From Bog-473 sp963706555 (GTDB lineage Bacteria; Actinomycetota; Acidimicrobiia; Acidimicrobiales; RAAP-2): a stretch of 64,000 nt of DNA. How positions within the stretch are numbered: the first letter of the stretch is position 1; each line of letters opens with the position of its first letter. Made by a program: the position numbers and the translations under genes. Shown in pieces: positions 32,359 through 41,497 of this stretch. Below the pieces are notes generated by a model, which ran no database searches, was not told the origin of the DNA, and saw only the letters and a list, made by a program, of their open reading frames with translations. The stretch is from the NCBI GenBank assembly GCA_963706555.1, contig OY970164.1, positions 4,278,001-4,342,000 on the forward strand, read 5' to 3'.

Positions 32359-33270
32359 CTACTGCGCACGTGGACCTCGTCGAAGGTCCTTCTGTCTCCG
32401 AGACGCAGCGGACTCCCCCGTTATGGAAGGGGGTCGCCCGACTCTCCATGGGCGGACCGTTCGCCGGTAGATGGTCACTTGAACGTCTGCGAGTAGTTCC
32501 ACCTTCATGGATTCCAGTGCGGCGAGGCGCTCCTCGATATTGGGTGGGGCATACAACTGGTACGGAGTCATCGCGAACAAGTCGCCGAGCACCGACTCGT
32601 CAGGAATCGGCACCGGGAACCTGACCGGCAGCGTGCGGACCTCCACGAACCACTCCGTGGCGTTTCTAAGGGGTGGCTTTATGGTGCGCTGTCCGGTGTT
32701 CTCCGCTGGCACGAGGTTTCGCAGTTCTTCGAGGTGCCGTGGTCTCGGATGAGCGGCCACGACGATTCCATCGCGCCGAAGGATCCGTGCCAGCTCCAGG
32801 GGCACGATTGGACCGAACACGTTGAGCAACAGATCGATTGATTCGTCAGGGACAGGAATGTTCGTCGCGTCCGCCACGGCGTACCACCCCCGCGGATCGG
32901 CGCGAGCCGCAGCCGCGGTTGCCGTCTTGGCCGCATCGACACCCATGACGATTTCAGCGCTCATACTCCTCGTATGGCGTCCTTCGCCGCAGCCAACGTC
33001 GAGCAGGACATTGGGGCTTTCCAGTGCAGCGATGTCTTTCAGAGCGTTGGTCAGCGGGTCGAAAGCGCCCGTGGCCAGAAATCGACGTCGTGCATTCACC
33101 CCTTGTTCGGTATCACCCAGTTGTCGGCTGCGACGCCGACGGGCGGTAATTAGGTTGACGTAGCCTTCTCGGGCCACGTCGAAGCTATGGCCTGATGGAC
33201 AGACCCAACGTCGAGCATCCCGGCTCAGCACGAGCCGCTGGCGACACACTGGGCAACTCCACAGTGCCGG
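32359..33270 (-). CDS. RlmA-like 23S rRNA guanine-N1 methyltransferase
   Basis: 304 residues from the ATG at 33270. An N-terminal zinc-binding knuckle uses C7, C10, C25 and H29 (CPVC...VCPSGHSFD), followed by the family marks REGYVNLI and GDTEQGVNARRRFLATGAFDPL, and SAM motif I LLDVGCGEGRHTRSM. This is the RlmA(I)/RlmA(II) family, which methylates G745 or G748 in helix 35 of 23S rRNA; the actinobacterial member TlrB gives tylosin resistance. The C-terminus reads EERLAALESMKVELLADVQVTIYRR. It converges on the Erm-like gene, which suggests combined protection of the drug exit tunnel. Confidence 0.85.
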   Translation of the reverse strand, partial: PALWSCPVCRQRLVLSRDARRWVCPSGHSFDVAREGYVNLITARRRRSRQLGDTEQGVNARRRFLATGAFDPLTNALKDIAALESPNVLLDVGCGEGRHTRSMSAEIVMGVDAAKTATAAAARADPRGWYAVADATNIPVPDESIDLLLNVFGPIVPLELARILRRDGIVVAAHPRPRHLEELRNLVPAENTGQRTIKPPLRNATEWFVEVRTLPVRFPVPIPDESVLGDLFAMTPYQLYAPPNIEERLAALESMKVELLADVQVTIYRRTVRPWRVGRPPSITGESAASRRQKDLRRGPRAQ

Positions 33271-33673
33271 CATGGTTCTCGACTCGCGATGGGCGAGGCA
33301 CGTCAAATTCCAGGTGCTCAGTCATTGCTCTCTTTCGGATGGCATAGCAGTGCTGCGGACTATGGCGACTTTATCGAGGCAGAACACTCGGAGTTGTCTG
33401 AAAGCCGCTCGCACAGTGAGATGTCACTTGGAAACCCCTTCGGGCTGGGCCAGGTAACTCTGCTGGACGTCGGACCGAGACTCCCACGCGAGCTGGATCG
33501 GCCAATCCCCGCGACAATGCCATCGCCGTAGGAGCCGTCGAGAGCCCACCGTCGGCAAAGCATTGAGGCCCGCGACGACGGGGTGGGAAACGTGGAGCCT
33601 TGCCGCTGGCGACCAGACGGTGAGGCCCTGCTTGCCATGCGCTGTTTCATACCGGTGTCCCGTGGGCCGTGGG
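33271..33673. other. Intergenic stretch, nothing recognised
   Basis: 400 bp without a convincing gene or motif between two reverse-strand genes; should contain the promoter of the RlmA-like gene. Confidence 0.4.
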
Positions 33674-34063
33674 TTATCGAAGCTCTACGCCCGCCCGCTT
33701 CATGGTCGCGATCCATTTGGTGGCGGGTTGATCCGAAGTTGTGGCGATCACGAAGGCTTCGCTCCAATAAAGCCAGCCCGTGACGAGGTTCGAGTCTGAG
33801 GGCAACCCAAAGACCCACGGGTGAGCTTCGATGACTTCGGGGAGGATGGTGGTCAGGCTGTCAACGCACGCCCATTCAACCCCTTGCCAGCCGATGGCGC
33901 GGACCTCGCCGGCAACCGGATAGAACCGGAGGGCCTCATTGAACGCGCTAAATGTCCCCTCGCTGAGGGAGCCGTCGGTGAGGGCTCCGTCAATCCATCC
34001 GCGACCCGTTGGCGGTAGCTCACTGGGATGCCGGGCTGGCCGCTTCTTTCGCAACAGACTCAT
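33674..34063 (-). CDS. Hypothetical protein
   Basis: About 129 residues: MSLLRKKRPARHPSELPPT, then GTFSAFNEALRFYPVAGEVRAIGWQGVEWACVDSLTTILPEVIEAHPWVFGLPSDSNLVTGWLYWSEAFVIAT. The amino-acid composition and even pattern of hydrophobic residues look like a folded cytoplasmic protein. No family was recognised. A GTG at 34075 would add four residues. Confidence 0.5.
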   Translation of the reverse strand: MSLLRKKRPARHPSELPPTGRGWIDGALTDGSLSEGTFSAFNEALRFYPVAGEVRAIGWQGVEWACVDSLTTILPEVIEAHPWVFGLPSDSNLVTGWLYWSEAFVIATTSDQPATKWIATMKRAGVELR

Positions 34064-34600
34064 CGGAATGTCCACCCTCTAGCTCGTCCGACTTTTACCC
34101 GACCTTATGGCGGCGAAACCCGGTCCGAATTGTGTACGCCAGCGGCCCGCTATCGGGCCGGCCCGGGTTGGCCCGAGACCCCGCCACCGCGAGGCTGTCG
34201 AGTGACCACGATCCTCCATCGCTGAGCCGCCGCGGTGGGCGCGGCGCAGGCGCTGAAAGCGTGCGGGGGCCATACCCCGGCTACCAGCGGAATAACCACT
34301 GACCTGCACTTTCATTGCTCGTTGCGATCCCGTTCAGGGCTACGGACCCGATGGTGACCACCCTCCAAATGACTTTCTTGGCGAGCCACCACATATTTCC
34401 CCCCTGCCCCGCCGTCGTGGGGGTTGTCCAGCACCGCCGTGGGCTCACACCTCAAGCTTCCTAGCGGCAAGCTCTTTAATCAGAGCCCGAGATGCGAACC
34501 AACCCCCCCACACCATGGCGGTCGGGTGGGGGCTTGTTGTCCGCCGGACCCGCCTAACCCACGTGCGAAACCCTCCAAACGTGGATATCCGGTGAAACGG
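34064..34600. other. Gene-poor stretch
   Basis: Over 500 bp without a supported gene. The right end touches the degenerate tail of the STAS relic. No repeats or RNA structure were recognised. Confidence 0.4.
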
Positions 34601-34900
34601 GAAATCCCTGGTTCTACCTTTGCGCCGACAGTATGGGGGGAAGTCTGTCAGCCTCGCCCCTTGAAGGAGCCGCCGAATGGTAGGGGCGGGCGAAAAGATG
34701 GTCATGGCGCCCCTCGTGATTGCAGATTCTGGTGCACGGTGAGAAACAGGGCCACGCCGGTCGAGTCCACCAAGGTCAGTAACCCGATGTCGAGCACGAC
34801 GTCCGCGGCGTTTTTTCGGGTGCCACTCATCGAAGACCGGGCCACTCGATTCCGCGGCACCCGCAGAACAACTCGCAGTGGCGGCACGGCTGCGAAGTAG
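34601..34900 (-). pseudogene. STAS-domain anti-anti-sigma factor relic
   Basis: One frame holds ADVVLDIGLLTLVDSTGVALFLTVHQNLQSRGA, the core of a STAS domain with the phosphorylatable Ser in VDSTG; after one base shift the next frame continues MTIFSPAPTIRRLLQGARLTDF, the expected C-terminus. The N-terminal third (up to 34887) is poorly conserved. It resembles the intact STAS gene at 48700-49077. At least one frameshift separates the halves, so no normal product is expected. Confidence 0.7.
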
Positions 34901-34980
34901 GGTCAAATCAGAGAGACGCAATAACCGCAAGGTCTTATGCTCTTACATTTTGCAGCCAAATCCCCGGCAGGAGAACCGAC

Positions 34981-36225
34981 ATGGTAATGACCATTGATAC
35001 GCCGGTTGACTTTGCCTACGACCCGTACTCCGAGGAGGCGTTGCGAGACCCGACTGATCTCTATAGGGTCCTGCGCCAGCGGTACCCTGCGTATCCGTTG
35101 CCGCAATACGACGCCTGGGCACTCTCTCGCTTCGACGACGTTTGGCGGGTAGGCGAAGACGGCGAGCGCTTCGTGATGGATGTTGGGCCCGTCTACGACC
35201 CCGCGGATCTGGCACGGCGCAACGCAGGTGCGCCGGCACGGAAACCCCTCGACCCGATGCCGTCATTCTCCATGATCGATCCCCCTGTACAGACCGCACT
35301 ACGGCAGGGACTCGTTGCACCACTTCGCCCCCATGCCGTTGGCCTGCTTGAGGAGAAGGTGCGCGGACTCGCGCGTCAGCGCCTCGATGAGCTTGTACCC
35401 AAAGGCGAGTTCGATCTCTACACCGACTATGGGGGAGTCGTGTCGGCCGCAGTGATGGCTACCGTGATGGGTCTGCCGATAGAACTTTCGCCGCGTATCC
35501 TTGAACTGGTCAACCAGGCTTTGCGGCGCAAGCCTCCGGGTCCCCTTGAAGATGCCGTCACCGGCCGTGCGGGGTTAGAGCTGCACATGATGCTCGCTGA
35601 CGTGGTTGCGCACCGTCGGATCCAAGGTCCGACCGGTGACGGATATGCGGCGATTGACGGGATGCTTTCCACCGACCTTGATGGCCGAGCCTTGACCGAT
35701 GATGAGATCGCGATACAGCTCTTCACGGTCTTGAGCGGGGGTACCGAGACGGTGCCGAAAGTGGTGGCGCGGTGTTTGCTCGAATTGTCACGCCGGCCCG
35801 ACCAACTTTCCGCAGTGCGCCAGAATGTTGCGACCAACTGCCGCCTGGCATTCGAGGAGACGATGCGTTACGGGGCGCCGTTGCAACACGTTGGCCGTAC
35901 CGCGACACTGGACGTTGAAATTGCCGGAGCACAGATTCGCGCCGGCCAGCGCGTGTTCCTGCTCATTGCCTCTGCAAACCGTGACGAGCGCGAATTCGCC
36001 AACCCAGACGAGTTCATCTGGAACCGCTCGATGGAGCGTCACTTCGCCTTTGGACACGGACCTCACTTCTGCATAGGCGTCCATGTGGCGCGGCTCGAAG
36101 GACGTGTGCTGCTCGAGGAGCTACTTCGTCGCGTTCCCAACTATGAAATAGATGAATCGCGTTCTCTGATGCCGCCCTCTGATTTCCAAATCGGTTATAC
36201 CAACATGCCAATATTGGTGCTTTGA
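34981..36225 (+). CDS. Cytochrome P450
   Basis: 414 residues behind a good AGGAG site. It has the I-helix motif VLSGGTETVPKVV (with the acid-Thr pair replaced by GTET), the ExxR pair in FEETMRYG, the PERF-like region EFIWNRSMERH and the heme-binding loop FAFGHGPHFCIGVH with Cys364 as iron ligand. Bacterial class-I P450s hydroxylate small molecules using separate ferredoxin and reductase; neither partner is nearby. The length and helix pattern are normal. Substrate unknown. It stands alone between a STAS relic and a long gene-poor stretch. Confidence 0.93.
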   Translation: MVMTIDTPVDFAYDPYSEEALRDPTDLYRVLRQRYPAYPLPQYDAWALSRFDDVWRVGEDGERFVMDVGPVYDPADLARRNAGAPARKPLDPMPSFSMIDPPVQTALRQGLVAPLRPHAVGLLEEKVRGLARQRLDELVPKGEFDLYTDYGGVVSAAVMATVMGLPIELSPRILELVNQALRRKPPGPLEDAVTGRAGLELHMMLADVVAHRRIQGPTGDGYAAIDGMLSTDLDGRALTDDEIAIQLFTVLSGGTETVPKVVARCLLELSRRPDQLSAVRQNVATNCRLAFEETMRYGAPLQHVGRTATLDVEIAGAQIRAGQRVFLLIASANRDEREFANPDEFIWNRSMERHFAFGHGPHFCIGVHVARLEGRVLLEELLRRVPNYEIDESRSLMPPSDFQIGYTNMPILVL

Positions 36226-37172
36226 ACTCACCAAATCCGGTTGAGCCGTAAGAGGTGGACAATGTACTTGGGCTTGTGGCAACCCGAAATCCTACCCCGA
36301 CGGCCACGACGATCTCGGTGCGCGTCCGCTGTTGCCGGGGGTGCATGTGGTCGGGAACTCGTTATTGCCTGTAGGTCAATCAATTCGTTCATTGCCCTGC
36401 CCTGGAGCTGCACGGGCGTCAGCCTGTGGGTACGACCATCGGTGAGACGGGGGGGAAGCCACAGGTAAATCGGCGCCACGTTGCCAGGAGTCGATCCACC
36501 AGGAACGGATGCAAATGCTGCGGCCTCCGTCGTCGTCTCATCGTGTCGATCAGAACGGAGAGCGTCGACGGCTCTCGCCAATACAACACCGGCGGGGCAG
36601 AACGACGGATCGCTGAGGGGAGCATTTGCCGGGCGGCCGTCGGCCAGACACCGAGTGCCAGGTCGTAGACGACTTGGGAGAACGCCTGTCGGTCGCCGAG
36701 AAATCGCTTGGGCGTTCTCGCAGCCTTATTTGGAGCCCCTACTGCGGCCATTCCCTCGATGCACTTACTTGAGGCGGTGTCTGCGTCATTGACTGCCCCT
36801 CAAGATCAGCGCGAGAGCATGGCGGGTCCGTCACGGAGGCGCCGCGGCGAGACTCCCCAAGGGTCTCCTATCGCCTCAGTTCACCGAGCAGACCCGGTGC
36901 TCGTCCCAATGGAGCCACCGGATTGGTCGTGGGCGATCGCCATCGATTCTCAGCCGTAGCTATGGCGACGAATCAGTCGCTCACCTAGTTCCACTTGGAG
37001 TGGATCATCGCATTCAACCAAACACCGGCCAGCTCGTCGCTTGAAATAGTGTGGATATGACTGCTTCGCTCGATCACCGGTGCTTAGGAGGGAACCTTGC
37101 ACAAGCATGGCATCCATGAAATGAGAGACGGGAAGCGAGCGACCTCACGATGGGCTGAGCTGGGTAAGTCCT
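36226..37172. other. Long gene-poor stretch
   Basis: About 950 bp with only short open frames. A reverse-strand frame at 36419-36751 (containing SQVVYDLALGVWPTAARQMLP) could be a decayed gene, but no family was recognised. No RNA or repeat was identified. Confidence 0.35.
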
Positions 37173-37871
37173 GTGCCTGAGGGCTTGTCGATTTCAGAGG
37201 TCGGTAAGGAAATCGCGGAACATCAGCACGGCGACCATGCGGAGTCGGGGGACCACTCCCACAGAGGTCTGACGATCGTCGAAGCGATACTCCTCGCCGT
37301 GGTGGCCGTCCTCGCCGCCTATTCGGGCTTCGCATCATCCAAATGGGGAACCGAATCCTCACTCAAGCTTGCAAAAGCCGCGACCGTTCGCAATTTCGCC
37401 AGCCGCACGCAACTGCAGGGGCTCGAAACCAAGAATTTCGACTCCTCTACCTTCAACGCATGGTTCACGGCCTACGAGGACGGCAACACAAATGCGGCAG
37501 CCGTCGCCGAGCACCGCTTCCGGCCAAATTTCTTGGTGGCGTTCAACGCCTGGATTGCCACCAATCCGTTCTCCAATCCTTCTGCTCCCAAGGGCCCGAC
37601 CTACATGCCCGAGTATGTCCAACCCGAGCAGGCCCAGACCGTTCATCTCGACAACGAAGCTGACGACCTCTACGACGAAGGCGCCGCAGATGGGGCGCAC
37701 GCAGACGACTACGTCCGAACCACTGTCTTCTTGGCCTCAGTCCTTTTCCTAGTCGGAATCTCGGGGCACTTCCGCCTCCGAACAGCTCGCATCGGCTTGA
37801 TCGCCGTTGGTGGCGCCATCCTCGTTACCTCGATCGTCCTGTTGCTCACAACGCCTCGCCCCACCCTCTGA
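37173..37871 (+). CDS. Membrane protein of unknown function with C-terminal helix hairpin
   Basis: 232 residues from a GTG at 37173. A His-rich start (HQHGDHAESGDHSH) is followed by a helix (IVEAILLAVVAVLAAYSGFAS, about 35-55), an extracytoplasmic segment of about 130 residues rich in Asn/Phe, and two C-terminal helices (VFLASVLFLVGISGHF and IGLIAVGGAILVTSIVLLL). The layout resembles DUF4337-type membrane proteins. The histidines might bind metal. No operon partner is seen. Confidence 0.7.
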   Translation: MPEGLSISEVGKEIAEHQHGDHAESGDHSHRGLTIVEAILLAVVAVLAAYSGFASSKWGTESSLKLAKAATVRNFASRTQLQGLETKNFDSSTFNAWFTAYEDGNTNAAAVAEHRFRPNFLVAFNAWIATNPFSNPSAPKGPTYMPEYVQPEQAQTVHLDNEADDLYDEGAADGAHADDYVRTTVFLASVLFLVGISGHFRLRTARIGLIAVGGAILVTSIVLLLTTPRPTL

Positions 37872-38029
37872 TCCGAGTCTGCATCGCTGAGGCTGAGCGA
37901 GCAAAGTCCCTCATGCCTTCATCCTCGAATCGCGTCTCGTCCAGTGGAAACCGCGTGCGGCCTTCCCCCCCCGAGCGACTGCGTCAAAAAGACCTCGACC
38001 CGCGGCAAGCGTGACTGTCAGTTGCGCAG

Positions 38030-38666
38030 CTATATCCACCCTCTTTGAGTGGCCGTGAGCGCGGCCTCGACTCGATTGCCAACGTCGAGTTTGCGATAGA
38101 TCTCCCGTACATGCGACTTGACCGTGTTTTGGCTGAGGTGAACCCGGTCGGCGATTTCACGGTTCGAGAACCCAGCGGCGATGAGCCGGACGATCTCCAG
38201 TTGGGTGTTACTGAGGATCGATGTCGGTTGGGTGGGAACCGCCTCCGTGGCCCGGAGGCGGTCGAGAACTGTGGCCGCGACAGCGGGAGAGACAGCCCCC
38301 GCCCCCAGCGTGAATGGCACGGATGCTCTCCTTCAGAGTGAAGCGTTCGATGTCTTTGACCACGAAACCTCTTGCTCCCGCCTTGATGCACTCTTCGATC
38401 AGTTGCGGGTCGGAGTAGGTGGAGATCATGAGCACGCCGACGTCGGGATGGGAAACGGTGAGGCGCCCGCATGCTTCAGCACCGCTCAGGCCGGGCAAAC
38501 GCGCGTCGAGGAGTACAACGTCGGGGCTCGTTTGGTTTACCAGCTGGGCGAGCTGCTCGGCGGTGCCGCTCTCGCCGACAACCTCGAAATCGGGCTCGGC
38601 CTGAAGGATTGTCTTTATGCCTTCGCGGACGATCTCGTGATCGTCGACGATGAGAACCCGGATCAC
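38030..38666 (-). pseudogene. NarL/LuxR-type response regulator, frameshifted
   Basis: The receiver domain is complete: MIRVLIVDDHEIVREGIKTIL, the phospho-acceptor Asp54 (VVLLDARLPGLSG), MISTYSD and FVVKDI (Lys). At about 38312, in a run GGGGGCGGGGG, one base too many shifts the frame; the next frame gives AVSPAVAATVLDRL, then the LuxR helix-turn-helix (LSNTQLEIVRLIAAGFSNREIADRVHLSQNTVKSHVREIYRKLDVGNRVEA). The start overlaps the histidine kinase stop by 4 bp. As read, the product lacks the DNA-binding domain; a sequencing error in the G-run is quite possible. Confidence 0.85.
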
Positions 38667-39478
38667 GGCGGTTTAATAGGAAGCGGGATGCTAGCTCTGA
38701 CCACGAGCCCGGCTTCCTCACCATTGGTGACCGAGAAGCTGCCGCCGCGGTCCGTCACCATTTGTCTAATGTGGCGGAGCCCAAAATGCAGGTAGCTGTC
38801 TTGGAAGGTGTGAAGAACGAGTTCAGGGGCTCCCACGCCATCATCTTGGATGGCGACATCGAGTTGCTCGGCTCTATAGCGGAGACTGACTAGCACGAAG
38901 GTGGCGTTCGCATGCCTGTTGACGTTCGTGAGCGCTTCGTTGACCACGGCGCGCACAAGGTCGTGCAGCGTTTCTACAGCTGGTGTCGGAGTGCCACTGA
39001 CCGAAAGGTGAGCCTGCACGTTCGAGCTGCGCTGGAGATCGCGAAGAAGTGACCTGATGTCATCGGTGATGCTTCCCTGAAGCTCCCCGCCAGCCAAGGA
39101 GAAGATCGCGGCGTCGCAACTCGTCAGAGACATCCGCAGACAGCCGGCGTAACTCTTCCAGTTCGTGTGCCAAGCGGGCATCGGCGATGCCGCTGTCAAG
39201 AAAGCGGTTAGGCGAACGCCGATCATGAAGATCTCCTGATCAAGTTGGTCGTGCAGAGCCCCGGCGATGCGTTCGCGTTCGCGGCTGACCAGATGCGCCC
39301 TTTCAACCTCGGTGAGGCGGTCACGCAACTCTTGTAGCTGTGCGATCATCTGGCGCTGACGCTCATACAATCGAGCGTTGTCGACCGCGACGACCTGGCC
39401 CGCGAAGGTCGCTAACAGCCTCTCGTCTCCGGCATTGTAAGCGTCAGTCTTGTTGGCGACGCCGATCATACCGATCAC
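38663..39478 (-). CDS. Histidine kinase core (HisKA_3 type) with GAF remnant
   Basis: 271 residues from a GTG that overlaps the stop of the PAS gene (GTGA). The first ~40 residues (VIGMIGVANKTDAYNAGDERLLATFAGQVVAVDNARLYERQRQM, residues 1-44) are only the last part of a GAF domain. Then a coiled coil, the phospho-acceptor His76 in RIAGALHDQLDQEIFMIG, and a full ATPase domain with NEALTNVNRHANA (N box), DDGVGAP (G1) and GLRHIRQMVTDRGGSF (G2). It should phosphorylate the NarL-type regulator encoded next and overlapping by ATGA. Most of the GAF domain and part of a PAS domain appear to be missing between the two sensor genes. Confidence 0.82.
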   Translation of the reverse strand: MIGMIGVANKTDAYNAGDERLLATFAGQVVAVDNARLYERQRQMIAQLQELRDRLTEVERAHLVSRERERIAGALHDQLDQEIFMIGVRLTAFLTAASPMPAWHTNWKSYAGCLRMSLTSCDAAIFSLAGGELQGSITDDIRSLLRDLQRSSNVQAHLSVSGTPTPAVETLHDLVRAVVNEALTNVNRHANATFVLVSLRYRAEQLDVAIQDDGVGAPELVLHTFQDSYLHFGLRHIRQMVTDRGGSFSVTNGEEAGLVVRASIPLPIKPP

Positions 39479-40332
39479 GGTGCATTGACGTAGGTCACGC
39501 GGCCACGAGCATCGAGCGCGTACAGACCCTCGGCGATGTTCGCCATAACGACGGAATGGAACTCCTCCTCACGGCTGCGATCGCTCACGTCGGTCATCAC
39601 CATGCCCACCCCTTGAATCTCACCGCCAGACATGACCGGGAAGTAGCCGGTTAACCAGTGGCTGGGCAGTCCGTCAATCCCCGGTCGTGCCACGTTGACG
39701 TCGGCGACGCTCTTGCCCGTATCGAGCACCTGCTGGTAGTGAGGATGAATGCGGGGCCATACGGACCCCAGAACCTCAGCCAAGGTGCGGTCCTGGGCCT
39801 CCTCTGGCGAGGTCCCGTTCAGGCCGGCTAACAGGTCGTTCATGTGCACGATGCGGAAATCCCGGTCAACGAGCCCGATGCCGAGGGGAACCGTGGCCTG
39901 GAGGGCGTCAAGGATCGCCAACGACGCGGCCGACGCGCTCTTGATGCCACTGAGCTGTTGCTCGAGGTTCTTGATGTCGTCGACATCGGTCCATGTGCCC
40001 GCCCAGCGAAGCACCTCGTCGCCGAGCCCTGGGACGGGAAGGGCGCGCGCGACGACCCAGCGATACTCGCCATCGACGGTCCGCACTCGGTATTCCACCT
40101 CATAGGGGGTGCCATCGCGAAGGGCGTTCAGCCAGGCCGCCTGGGCGCGTGACGTGTCATCTGGATGGACGACCCGGAGCCACCCCAAGCCAGAAGTCTC
40201 ATCGGCGGTGAGGCCAACAAGGTCATGACCACGACGATTGAAGTACTGCGTAGAACCCTCGTCGTCGGCCACCCATACGACATGAGGAATCCACTCGACG
40301 ATGCGATCCCACGGTGCTGACGGCGAAGTCAT
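39475..40332 (-). CDS. PAS-domain sensor protein (upstream half of split kinase)
   Basis: Two complete PAS domains: WDRIVEWIPHVVWVADDEGSTQYFNRRGHDLVGLT (first, with PAC segment YRWVVARALPVPG) and LDALQATVPLGIGLVDRDFRIVHMNDLLAGLNG (second). A third begins EFHSVVMANIAEGLYALDARGRVTYVNAP and ends abruptly at a stop that overlaps the kinase start. In related proteins the third PAS is followed by GAF and kinase domains in one chain, so this looks like the product of an internal deletion that left two coupled genes. Start at 40332 or 40344. The ligand of the PAS domains is unknown. Confidence 0.75.
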   Translation of the reverse strand: MTSPSAPWDRIVEWIPHVVWVADDEGSTQYFNRRGHDLVGLTADETSGLGWLRVVHPDDTSRAQAAWLNALRDGTPYEVEYRVRTVDGEYRWVVARALPVPGLGDEVLRWAGTWTDVDDIKNLEQQLSGIKSASAASLAILDALQATVPLGIGLVDRDFRIVHMNDLLAGLNGTSPEEAQDRTLAEVLGSVWPRIHPHYQQVLDTGKSVADVNVARPGIDGLPSHWLTGYFPVMSGGEIQGVGMVMTDVSDRSREEEFHSVVMANIAEGLYALDARGRVTYVNAP

Positions 40333-40439
40333 GCGAGTCCGCACATCAAAGAGATCACTCGTTTCTCTTGGTGGAGCAGCTCGCTCGGATAGAGGTCATC
40401 CACGACGGAACGCTTCTGGGAAGGAGGGTCAACACTGTT

Positions 40440-40600
40440 CCTATCTGACGGTTGGCCAAGAACCGGAGAACAGTGCCCCTCAACAATGTACGGAAACATG
40501 TAACGACTCTGAGCGACCTCTCGGTTCGTCAACCCCTCGGCAATATGTCCGGCAATCCGCTCCTCCATCGCTGTCAAAGAGTCCAATCCGAAAAGAAGGT
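40440..40600 (-). pseudogene. LuxR-type helix-turn-helix relic
   Basis: LTAMEERIAGHIAEGLTNREVAQSRYMFPYIVEGH is clearly derived from a LuxR/NarL DNA-binding domain (expected LTxxExxVAxLVAxGLTNREIAxxLFxSxxTVExH), but the recognition helix is damaged and no flanking domain remains. It lies directly upstream of the PAS sensor gene. Confidence 0.6.
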
Positions 40601-40857
40601 GACCAGTCGCCTCATTCCGTCGCCCTTCGATCAGGTGATCGTGACAGGTAGGTTCCAGCCGCGTCGCCCGGAGACCCCCGAAATGTCGACCCATCGAAGC
40701 CATAGCTCCACTCTCTCCCGGGTGGCCTTTCGGTGTCATCAGGGAATGGAGTGAAAGATCCGACCCATTCAGGTGGACTTTGACGGAACCAGGCGTCGAT
40801 CGGGTTGTGCGAAAGCACTACATCGGGTGACTCCAAGCACCCGCTTGGGGGTTAGCC

Positions 40858-40947
40858 ATGTCGAGCCGCGAGATTTACGAAGTGGTTGACCTCTTCACTG
40901 GCGTAATCTCAACTCGCAAGCTCCCGAAGAACGGCGAATCGCCGTAG
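40858..40947 (+). CDS. Possible 29-residue peptide
   Basis: ATG at 40858 behind TTGGGGGTTAGCC encodes MSSREIYEVVDLFTGVISTR and nine more residues, ending in the hairpin at 40919-40960. The residue pattern is peptide-like, but the length makes chance likely. No family known. Confidence 0.25.
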   Translation: MSSREIYEVVDLFTGVISTRKLPKNGESP

Positions 40948-40960
40948 GATTACGGGAGCT
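40919..40960 (+). terminator. Two-part hairpin, possible terminator or structured RNA
   Basis: AGCTCCCG (40919-40926) pairs with CGGGAGCT (40953-40960) and encloses a second perfect stem ACGGCG-AAT-CGCCGT (40931-40945). An AT-rich stretch (ATATTTCTAG) follows. It covers the stop of the possible peptide above. Confidence 0.4.
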
Positions 40961-41467
40961 ATATTTCTAGACAAGGGGCTGACTCGCCTAACGAATGACT
41001 TGGCGGTGCATGCTCGTGGGATCTCGTCCGCAGGTTGTCGTCAGCCATGTATCACCGTTGCCCATCGGTCGATCCCCATACACACTCTTCGCCGCACTCG
41101 GTACGGAGCGGAAAACGCGGCCCGAACGGCGGTCCAAGCGGCACGGATGTCAACTGCCCGATCTCGCCAACCATAGTGACGGTGACGTGTGCAGCGTTCG
41201 CTGCGGTACAGCCTGGCCGTGAACGGACCACGAGGTTGTCCAGTTCCCGACCTGACAGCCGTCCTTACGCTTAGAAGGTCGTCGTATCCTCGTGCAAGAA
41301 CCGGCCAGGCTCGACGCAGGAGTTGATGGTCTCGGTTCGAAAATCCATGAACTCGGGGCGGCCTCGCCGGGGCCTAAAAATCCGTAGCTCATGTCCTTCT
41401 CGCTAGCTCGTGTCCTTTTCGCTCAGCAGGTACGGCACTGGCCGCATTGAAGTCCTCGAAACCTGAT
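40961..41467. other. Gene-poor stretch left of the IS3 element
   Basis: About 500 bp; several short open frames, none with recognisable similarity. No repeat or RNA element found. Confidence 0.4.
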
Positions 41468-41497
41468 GGGCTTGACCCGCTTTGACGGACAGATTGA

